Shown: positions 8,083 to 13,531 of the stretch, piece after piece
Layout of the letters: each line of letters starts with the position of its first letter
Position numbering within the stretch: the first letter of the stretch is position 1
Source of the DNA: Saprospiraceae bacterium
GTDB lineage: Bacteria > Bacteroidota > Bacteroidia > Chitinophagales > Saprospiraceae
Direction of reading: 5' to 3'
Assembly (NCBI GenBank): GCA_020436955.1
Contig: JAGQWW010000034.1
Coordinates: 1-13,531, forward strand
DNA length: 13,531 nt
The notes under the pieces: model-generated
Databases searched by the model: none
What the model saw: the letters and a program-made list of their open reading frames with translations, nothing else
What the model was told of the DNA's origin: nothing
Made by a program: the position numbers and the translations under genes

Positions 8083-8114
8083 CAAATCTGGAAATAATTT
8101 TTCCTTTTTGCAAG
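8083..8114 (-). promoter_or_regulatory. Candidate Bacteroidota-type promoter for tetR
   Basis: Read on the minus strand, CAGATTTG (8090-8083) matches the Bacteroidota -7 consensus TAnnTTTG at all but the first base. CTTG (8114-8111) lies 20 bp further upstream, near the expected place of the -33 TTTG element, with one mismatch. Transcription would start close to the operator at 8061-8078, which is consistent with repression. The match is short and AT-rich sequence gives chance hits, so confidence is low. Confidence 0.35.
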
Positions 8115-8158
8115 TTTTCGGGTAATTAATGCGTTTTTTATTCAAATGAAATAATCTG

Positions 8159-9229
8159 ATGAAAGCCATGAAACCCTTTTTGATCCTATTTCTTCTCCTT
8201 CCCATTCTCCTTCCATCGCAAAATATTGTCCCCAATCCAGGCTTTGAAAAAAAACGTTTACCTGTAAAAGGTTGGATGAGTACCAACACTATGTTCGATG
8301 ACAAAATTGAATATTGGACATCCGCCAATCAGGGTTCACCGGACATTATGTATCCAAATCTGGCTGACAACATAAAACCTAAAAGGCCCAATCTTAATAT
8401 TACAGGACATAGACCCCACCGTGGCAATTATTGTATCGGCCTAAAAACATATGGTTGCCTAACCATGACCCAACATTGTAAAGAATACCTGCAGGCCCAC
8501 CTGGTACGCCCCATGATCAAAGGCAAACGATATTATGTTGAATGCTGGATAAATCCTGCCCAAACCTCACCAAGGGTAAATGACTTTGGAATTGCCTTCT
8601 CCTTAAACAGAATTTATGAGCCAATGGAATTTGGCCTCTATTATTTACAGCCTGTCATAAAAACGGATTTTATGTTGGATGCCCCACCAAATGAATGGAT
8701 TAGAATCTCTGATACCATAACTGCAGAAAACGACTATGAATACATCATCCTGGGATCTTTTACACCCGATGAATTTATAACTGTAGACACTTCCCAAACT
8801 GAACTTCGGTATTCCTATTATTTCCTGGATGATGTGCTGGTCAAGCCACTTGACCCTTCTTTTGATGCATCCAGTTTTAAAGAAGGTATTCCTGTTGTGA
8901 TGCAAAATGTATTTTTCGAACATAATAAAGCCGACCTATCAGAAGAATCTCAATTAGAATTAGACTTTCTGGTAACCACCCTTAACTCAAAACCCAAAAC
9001 AAAAATTCGAATAGTGGGTCATACCGATAACTCCGGCAATGACGACGAAAACCTACAACTCTCCAGAAACAGAGCCCAAAGTGTTGTGGACTATCTGGTT
9101 TCAAAAGGTATTTCAAAAAATAGGTTGAAAGCAATCGGAATGGCTAGCACCCAGCCTATCGCTGATAATAGTACACCTGAAGGAAGACAAAGGAATCGAA
9201 GAGTAGAATTTGTACCATATTTCGATTAA
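8159..9229 (+). CDS. OmpA-family envelope protein with N-terminal jelly-roll-like domain
   Basis: This is a 356-residue secreted protein. The signal peptide covers about residues 1-20 (FLILFLLLPILLPS), with cleavage likely before QNIVPNPGFE, a mature start often seen in Bacteroidota surface proteins. Residues about 22-235 form a beta-rich domain of the kind found in carbohydrate- or ligand-binding jelly rolls (GYYxxPxMIKGKRYYVECWI-type signals); this fold call is tentative. Residues about 243-356 are an OmpA C-terminal domain: FFEHNKADLSEESQLELD, IRIVGHTDNSGND, LQLSRNRAQSVVDYLVSKG and a terminal GRQRNRRVEF, which should bind peptidoglycan. A second in-frame ATG lies at 8168; the first is chosen because both give the same signal peptide. 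It is divergent from tetR and ends 11 bp from the convergent DUF885 gene. Confidence 0.88.
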   Translation: MKAMKPFLILFLLLPILLPSQNIVPNPGFEKKRLPVKGWMSTNTMFDDKIEYWTSANQGSPDIMYPNLADNIKPKRPNLNITGHRPHRGNYCIGLKTYGCLTMTQHCKEYLQAHLVRPMIKGKRYYVECWINPAQTSPRVNDFGIAFSLNRIYEPMEFGLYYLQPVIKTDFMLDAPPNEWIRISDTITAENDYEYIILGSFTPDEFITVDTSQTELRYSYYFLDDVLVKPLDPSFDASSFKEGIPVVMQNVFFEHNKADLSEESQLELDFLVTTLNSKPKTKIRIVGHTDNSGNDDENLQLSRNRAQSVVDYLVSKGISKNRLKAIGMASTQPIADNSTPEGRQRNRRVEFVPYFD

Positions 9230-9240
9230 CCTCTTGGAAA

Positions 9241-10992
9241 CTAATTTTGCATTTGGATCCAATTATCAACCATTGACTCCATAGTGGTTAGCGGTACCGA
9301 GCCTTTCGAAAGTATTAAATCATGGAATGCCCTAAGGTCAAATTTTTCTTTTAGGCTTTCTTCTGCCTTTTTGCGCAATTTCCTGATTTTCAGTTCTCCC
9401 ATTTTGTAGGAAAGTGCTTGCCCGGGCCAACCGATATACCGATCGATTTCAGTACCAACCTCATGGAGGGATAAAGCTGTATGATTAGCTAAAAAATCAA
9501 ATGCTTCCTGGCGGCTCCATCCTTTATAATGGATTCCTACATCAACCACCAACCTGCATGCCCTCCACATCTCGTAGGTAAGCCTTCCAAATTCATCGTA
9601 GGGTGTAGCATACACGCCCATTTCCTTTCCCAACCATTCACAATATAAGGCCCATCCTTCTCCAAAAGCAGACAAGTAAGTGTTTTGTAATAAAGGGTGT
9701 TGATCAGGCATTTCCTGCGCTAATGAAATTTGCAAATGATGGCCTGGAACAGCTTCATGCAAAGTCAAAGCAGGGAAGGCATACAAGGGTCGACTTTCCA
9801 ATTTGTAGGTATTTACAAGGTAATTCCCTGCCTTATGATTTAGAAGGGACCCGGGCGAATATCGGCCGGCCGTGTAATAAGGTGCTATCTCATCAGGCAC
9901 CGGGATTACTCCATATGGCAACCTGGGCAAAGTATTGAAATATGCAGGCAATTTACCATCGATAACTTTAGACAACCTCGAAGCATAGGCTAATAATGCT
10001 TCACCTGATGTAGGATAAAACTGTGGATCTGTCCTTAAAAATTGAATGAATGCGGCAAAATCTCCTTTAAATCCGGTTGTTGCAATTAGCGAATCCATTT
10101 CTGCTTTTATCCTCGTAACCTCCTGTTGACCAATTTCAAAAACCTCATCCGGACTTATATCAAGTGTAGTGAAATAGGCAACTTTATTTTCATAATAAGC
10201 TTTGCCTTCAGGCAAATTAGAAACGCCGGGCGCTCTTTCGGCTTTTGGCAGGTAGACTTCAACAACAAACTTTTCAAGCTTTTGGAATGCAGGTAATATT
10301 TCATTTTGGATGACCTGAAAACCTTCAGTTTTCAAGTTTTCATCACCTTCCATTGACTGTTCCATCTGGTTAAAAGGTGCATAAAATGGATGTTTTACCG
10401 GATCATTAAGTAAAAAGGGTTGTAGGCCCCCATGAAAATTTTCAACCAATAAAGCAGGATGATACACACCTTGTTTCAAACCCTGATCCATTAAGCTAAT
10501 ATTTTGGAAAAGGTAGTCCGGAAAGGCCCTTAAGCGCTGAATATAATTTTCATAATCCCCTTTCTTTTCAAAAGGCAAGGATTCAATCAGATACGAAAAG
10601 GCTGATAAAAAGCTTTCATCACCTTTAAAAGTAAAGTATTGATCACCAAATGCATATCCACTAAGACTATTCGATAATTCAAGGTCCATCATGTCATACA
10701 TGATAACATCGTCTACATTTAGCTCAGCCCTCGAAATAGATTGCAGTCTTTCAAAAAATACCGAATCCTGCAAATGGGTTAATTTTAGGCTGGCCGAACT
10801 AAGGTCCGGAAACAGTAGCGAATCATTTATTTCACCTGCATAGGCAGCAGTGAACGGATCATTAGCAAGCTTATAATTCCAATAATCATCAGCCAATTTT
10901 TCTAATGGGCTTTGTGTAGGCTCACCTGGCTTTTTTCCACAGGAATAAAACAAAATGGCAGAAAACAGGAGTAAAAAACCGTATCTCATCAT
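9241..10992 (-). CDS. DUF885-family lipoprotein, probable zinc-dependent hydrolase
   Basis: This 583-residue protein has a lipoprotein signal: a hydrophobic segment (LLLFSAILFYSCG) with the likely lipidated Cys at about residue 18. It has the full length of the DUF885 family. The conserved TLHEAVPGHHLQ motif gives H412, E413, H418 and H419, resembling a zincin HExxxGH site. A following FGEGWALYCEWLG segment supplies Glu445, a plausible third zinc ligand. Other family stretches are YTAGRYSPGSLLNH and GWPGQALSYKMGELKI. The enzyme probably works on the periplasmic or outer face; the family is thought to be peptidase-like, but the substrate is unknown. It is read alone, with no gene close upstream on its strand. 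Arginine codons are mostly AGG/AGA. MM at the start offers ATGs at 10992 and 10989. Confidence 0.88.
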   Translation of the reverse strand: MMRYGFLLLFSAILFYSCGKKPGEPTQSPLEKLADDYWNYKLANDPFTAAYAGEINDSLLFPDLSSASLKLTHLQDSVFFERLQSISRAELNVDDVIMYDMMDLELSNSLSGYAFGDQYFTFKGDESFLSAFSYLIESLPFEKKGDYENYIQRLRAFPDYLFQNISLMDQGLKQGVYHPALLVENFHGGLQPFLLNDPVKHPFYAPFNQMEQSMEGDENLKTEGFQVIQNEILPAFQKLEKFVVEVYLPKAERAPGVSNLPEGKAYYENKVAYFTTLDISPDEVFEIGQQEVTRIKAEMDSLIATTGFKGDFAAFIQFLRTDPQFYPTSGEALLAYASRLSKVIDGKLPAYFNTLPRLPYGVIPVPDEIAPYYTAGRYSPGSLLNHKAGNYLVNTYKLESRPLYAFPALTLHEAVPGHHLQISLAQEMPDQHPLLQNTYLSAFGEGWALYCEWLGKEMGVYATPYDEFGRLTYEMWRACRLVVDVGIHYKGWSRQEAFDFLANHTALSLHEVGTEIDRYIGWPGQALSYKMGELKIRKLRKKAEESLKEKFDLRAFHDLILSKGSVPLTTMESMVDNWIQMQN

Positions 10993-11017
10993 GCAGGATT
11001 TTTATAGAAGTTCCTGC
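10993..11017 (-). promoter_or_regulatory. Inverted repeat abutting the DUF885 gene start
   Basis: GCAGGA (10993-10998) and TCCTGC (11012-11017) are perfect complements separated by 13 bases. On the mRNA the 6-bp stem would end directly at the ATG. It could be a leader hairpin limiting ribosome access or an operator; nothing decides between these. A run of only six pairs can also arise by chance. Confidence 0.3.
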
Positions 11018-11086
11018 TAAGTTAGCTAAAAGTACCGTTGATATTTTGCCCCTCTAAATTGTAGTCCATTTGTAACAACTTATCTT

Positions 11087-12304
11087 TTACACCTTGATCT
11101 TAGGATAGCACAAAAAGTATTTCCTGACCATATTAGCCTGGATGGTATAGTCTGAACTTTCAGACATGGGCTTTACTTCACCATTTTTAAAAGAGATTTT
11201 GATTTCCTGCTTAGCAGTTGAATAGGCTCTGTTGGTTTGCGATCCCGTAAAAACCAGGTATTCAAGGTTTCCTGAAGGCACTTTATCACTTTCAGTTACC
11301 AACTTTTTGATTTTTTCAATGTATTCCTCTTCAAAAGGTGTATTCTTCAATTCCAGACGGAATAATTTCCGATTAATAAGACTCTTGGATAAATAGGATA
11401 ATATTTCATCATCCTGATAGTCAAAAGCCTTTAGGGCAGAGACAATGTCATAGTCATCTAACCTCGAAAATTGCTGCAAGATTTCATCGCGCCTGTTTTT
11501 CAGGTCTTCTCTGGTAATTTCTTGTTCAAGAAAAAATTGCAGGCTTTTACTTACTTCTAATTTTTTACCATTCGAGGTAAGTTCCTTGGCTCTTTTTAGG
11601 ACTCTAACCAACATTTCTTCAGCAGAGAGCACAGTCTTGTGCAAATAAACCTGCCAATACATTAGACGCCTAGCAATCAGGAACTTTTCAATCGAATAAA
11701 TTCCCTTTTCTTCAATAACCAATTCACCATCATGCACATCCAGCATTTTGATAATCCGATCATACCCAATAACACCCTCTGATACACCGGTAAAAAAGCT
11801 GTCTCGATTGAGATAATCCATTCGGTCCATATCCAACTGGCCGGAGACCAATTGGTGCAAAAAGGGTTTGTGATAGCGGTTGTTAAAGATCTCAATGGCC
11901 AGTGATAATGCCCCCTCAAACTCCTGGTTGAGCTGTTCCATGATCATGACCGAGAGTTGTTCGTGGGTCACATTGATCAGGGTGTGTTCCAGAGTATGAG
12001 AAAAGGGCCCGTGGCCGATGTCGTGCAAAAGGATGGAGATCCCCACGGCTTCTGCCTCAGCATCGCTAATTTCCGTACCTTTAGATCGCAATACATCAAT
12101 GGCCTGACAAGTGAGATGATAAGCTCCCAGTGCATGATGAAAGCGGGTATGTAGCGCACCGGGATAGACGTAGTGGGTGAGACTAACCTGTTTGATGCGT
12201 CGCAAGCGCTGAAAATAGGGGTGTTCCACCAGATCGAAAATGATGCCGTACGGGATTGAAATAAAACCGTAGACCGGATCATTTAAAATTTTGACTTTGC
12301 TCAT
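11087..12304 (-). CDS. HD-domain phosphohydrolase (COG1078, dNTPase-like)
   Basis: This 405-residue cytoplasmic protein has an N-terminal HD domain. Metal-site residues are visible as RFHHALGAYHL (H57 after R54), the HD pair H94-D95 in LLHDIGHGPFSHTLE, and an Asp in QLDMDRMDYLNRDSFFTGV (about 155-175), the hallmark of the COG1078 branch related to dGTP triphosphohydrolases. The C-terminal 200 residues are helical and less conserved. The likely activity is hydrolysis of a nucleotide or dNTP phosphoester; the substrate is not determinable here. The gene is divergent from porX across 332 bp. Codon use is mosaic: all nine arginines in the first 183 residues are CGN, while 8 of the remaining 12 are AGA/AGG, and the 5' part is visibly richer in G+C. 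Frame and motifs are intact across the change. Confidence 0.9.
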   Translation of the reverse strand: MSKVKILNDPVYGFISIPYGIIFDLVEHPYFQRLRRIKQVSLTHYVYPGALHTRFHHALGAYHLTCQAIDVLRSKGTEISDAEAEAVGISILLHDIGHGPFSHTLEHTLINVTHEQLSVMIMEQLNQEFEGALSLAIEIFNNRYHKPFLHQLVSGQLDMDRMDYLNRDSFFTGVSEGVIGYDRIIKMLDVHDGELVIEEKGIYSIEKFLIARRLMYWQVYLHKTVLSAEEMLVRVLKRAKELTSNGKKLEVSKSLQFFLEQEITREDLKNRRDEILQQFSRLDDYDIVSALKAFDYQDDEILSYLSKSLINRKLFRLELKNTPFEEEYIEKIKKLVTESDKVPSGNLEYLVFTGSQTNRAYSTAKQEIKISFKNGEVKPMSESSDYTIQANMVRKYFLCYPKIKV

Positions 12305-12329
12305 TACTGAATGATCTATGAGGCCATGA

Positions 12330-12412
12330 AGATGAAAGAGAAGAAAGCGCTTCCATTTTTTGCACGGGCTGACTACTCATTATGCTGTTGTTTCCTGATA
12401 TCTCTTTCATCT
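12330..12412. repeat. 12-bp perfect inverted repeat with 59-bp spacer
   Basis: AGATGAAAGAGA at 12330-12341 is the exact complement of TCTCTTTCATCT at 12401-12412. The 59-bp spacer contains the small palindrome AAGCGCTT (12345-12352). It sits 26 bp upstream of the HD gene start. It could form a long-range leader hairpin of the HD transcript or be paired protein-binding sites. No flanking direct repeat of mobile-element type is seen. Confidence 0.5.
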
Positions 12413-12431
12413 ACATTGCAATGGATAAACT

Positions 12432-12455
12432 AAAAAAACCTTAATTGTTCTAAGG
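12432..12455 (-). terminator. Weak terminator-like hairpin upstream of the HD gene
   Basis: On the minus strand CCTTA, a 7-base loop, TAAGG and then seven T's follow in order, the layout of an intrinsic terminator. The stem is only five pairs with two G-C pairs, so it is weak. Being about 130 bp ahead of the HD gene on its strand, it could attenuate that transcript or stop antisense reading from porX. Confidence 0.22.
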
Positions 12456-12503
12456 AAATGCAATATCTTTTGGGCGGCCTGCCGTTTTGGGATGGAATGT
12501 CCG

Positions 12504-12519
12504 TTTTATCCCGATAAAA
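12504..12519. promoter_or_regulatory. 16-bp dyad TTTTATC-CC-GATAAAA upstream of porX
   Basis: Two perfect 7-bp arms flank a 2-bp centre, ending 117 bp before the porX ATG. The compact symmetry is what a dimeric regulator could bind. No partner regulator is identifiable in the window. Confidence 0.3.
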
Positions 12520-12636
12520 ACAGGTTTGCAGGTTAGAGCGTTTGGTTAGAATAGGATCAAAAAGCAGGCATTTGTACAACCAAATATTGGACGGGCAAGT
12601 TTAAACAAATAAACTCAAAATTAACAAAACCAATCT

Positions 12637-13531
12637 ATGGATCAAATCAAAATATTGTGGGCGGATGATGAGATCGATCTACTAAAACCCCAATTGCTTT
12701 TTTTGCAGAACAAAGGTTACGAGGTACTCACCGTGACCAATGGCTATGACGCTCTCGAAGAAGTGGAAGAGAACAATGATATCGACGTTGTTTTTCTGGA
12801 TGAAAGTATGCCCGGTATTACCGGACTGGAAACCCTGGGAAAAATAAAAGAGTCTTTTCCCGGTCTGCCGGTCGTAATGATCACCAAGAATGAAGCGGAG
12901 AATGTGATGGAAGAAGCGCTTGGCTCGCAGATCGCCGACTATCTGATCAAACCGGTCAATCCGAACCAGATCCTGCTTACGCTGAAAAAGATCATTGATA
13001 ACAAACGCCTGATCCGGGAGAAAACGGCGGCTGATTATCAACAGGAATTCCGTCAGATCCTCATGGAACTGGATAGTGGTCTGAATTATTCCGAATGGGT
13101 GGATATTTACCGCAAGATCATTGGCTGGGAGATTAAGATCGATGAATCCCAGTCGACCCAAATGGGGGATATTCTCGCTATGCAGAAAAGCTCGGCCAAC
13201 ACCGCTTTTTCTAAATTCATCCTGAAGAATTACCCTTCCTGGATAAAGAACAACGATGGTCCGGTGATGTCACACAATCTGATGCGCAATAAGATCTTTA
13301 CCCGTCTGGACCCGGAAGTGCCCACCCTGATGATCCTGCTGGATAATATGCGCTATGACCAATGGAAGGTGATCGAACCGATCATATCGGAGCTGTATCG
13401 CGTGGAAGAGGAAGACCTTTTCTTCAGTATTCTGCCCACTTCCACCCAATATAGCCGCAATGCCATCTTTGCGGGTATGATGCCGGCCGATATCGAAAAA
13501 CACTACCGGGACTGGTGGCTGAATGATAATG
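12637..13531 (+). CDS. porX: PorX: response regulator with PglZ-type phosphodiesterase domain, C-terminus cut by window edge
   Basis: The frame is open from the ATG at 12637 to the window edge, 298 codons; full-length PorX is about 515-520 residues. Residues 1-120 are a receiver domain: acidic pair D10-D11, phospho-acceptor D55 in VVFLDESMPG, T83 and K105 (DYLIKPVNP). A helical linker (about 120-200) leads to a PglZ/alkaline-phosphatase-like domain with LLDNMRYDQWK (D236) and PTSTQYSRNAIFAG, where T270 is the likely active-site Thr. In type IX secretion bacteria PorX acts with the kinase PorY and sigma factor SigP to control secretion genes, and its PglZ domain is a zinc phosphodiesterase acting on oligonucleotides. 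All ten arginine codons are CGN, unlike the genes at the left of the window. The start is supported by the family MDxIKILW N-terminus; no Shine-Dalgarno is visible. Confidence 0.93.
   Translation, partial: MDQIKILWADDEIDLLKPQLLFLQNKGYEVLTVTNGYDALEEVEENNDIDVVFLDESMPGITGLETLGKIKESFPGLPVVMITKNEAENVMEEALGSQIADYLIKPVNPNQILLTLKKIIDNKRLIREKTAADYQQEFRQILMELDSGLNYSEWVDIYRKIIGWEIKIDESQSTQMGDILAMQKSSANTAFSKFILKNYPSWIKNNDGPVMSHNLMRNKIFTRLDPEVPTLMILLDNMRYDQWKVIEPIISELYRVEEEDLFFSILPTSTQYSRNAIFAGMMPADIEKHYRDWWLNDN

Larger units (their letters stand above)
12305..12636. other. Divergent intergenic region between the HD gene and porX
   Basis: This is the longest non-coding stretch of the window and must hold the promoters of both flanking genes. 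I see no credible ORF and no RNA gene. It contains a 12-bp inverted repeat (12330-12341 with 12401-12412), a perfect 10-bp palindrome CATTGCAATG (12414-12423), a weak terminator-like hairpin on the minus strand (12432-12455) and a compact dyad (12504-12519). No clean TAnnTTTG promoter match stands out in the proper place for either gene. Confidence 0.7.

Noticed and set aside
8074..8328. 84-codon minus-strand frame between tetR and the OmpA gene
   Set aside because: It overlaps the signal peptide region of the OmpA-family gene and the divergent control region, and has a basic, low-complexity translation with no known motif.
9253..9262. Palindrome TTGGATCCAA near the convergent gene ends
   Set aside because: It lies within the last codons of the DUF885 gene, has no following T-run and is short; it is not a convincing terminator.
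10366..10378. CCATCTGGTTAAA resembling half of the TetR operator
   Set aside because: It lies inside the DUF885 coding sequence and lacks the matching left arm; probably chance.
12330..12412. Small mobile element (MITE) bounded by the 12-bp inverted repeat
   Set aside because: No target-site duplication flanks it, and there is no second copy in the window.
12421..12444. Seven-codon ORF (MDKLKKP) in the HD-porX gap
   Set aside because: It is too short to separate from chance, lacks a ribosome-binding signal and overlaps the terminator-like hairpin.
12682..13503. Minus-strand frames of 159 and 77 codons
   Set aside because: They are antisense to porX, which is unmistakable on the plus strand.

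Overview
The window looks like a piece of a Bacteroidota chromosome. The evidence is a PorX-type response regulator/PglZ protein (characteristic of type IX secretion bacteria), lipoproteins with a Bacteroidota-style lipobox, an OmpA protein opening with a 'QN-VPNPGFE' mature end, a DUF885 lipoprotein, and no visible Shine-Dalgarno ahead of the genes. The exact lineage cannot be fixed from the sequence; a Saprospiria-like or Cytophaga-like member is a guess.

Left block (1-8049, all minus strand). This is a self-contained drug-efflux-type operon read right to left: tetR, then outer-membrane TolC-like channel, lipoprotein HlyD/YbhG-like adaptor, two separate ABC ATPases, two ABC-2 permeases (YbhS-like, then YbhR-like), and finally a YfcC/DcuC-family carrier cut by the window edge. 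Order and families match the E. coli cecR-ybhGFSR system. The differences are that the fused two-domain ATPase YbhF is two genes here, and the operon carries its own TolC. Two near-identical palindromes, one before tetR and one between tetR and tolC, are the probable operators of the TetR protein. The two ATPases are complementary: one has a normal signature but lacks the Q-loop Gln and switch His, while the other has these but a degenerate signature. This predicts one canonical and one degenerate ATP site.

Middle block (8050-10992). An OmpA-family envelope protein is divergent from tetR. It converges, with an 11-bp gap, on a DUF885 lipoprotein that carries a zinc-peptidase-like HE..PGHH motif.

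Right block (11087-13531). An HD-domain phosphohydrolase (COG1078-like) is divergent from porX, whose 3' end is cut by the window edge. The 332-bp gap between them holds several dyads but no gene. Base composition and arginine codon choice change inside the HD gene near 11.67-11.76 kb: to the right arginine is CGN only, to the left mostly AGA/AGG. This suggests an old recombination joint, an expression effect, or a mis-join in the assembly.

No tRNA, rRNA, CRISPR array, insertion sequence or integrase was found. I see no clearly undescribed system. The most informative items are the split, asymmetric exporter ATPase pair, its paired operators and the intragenic codon switch.
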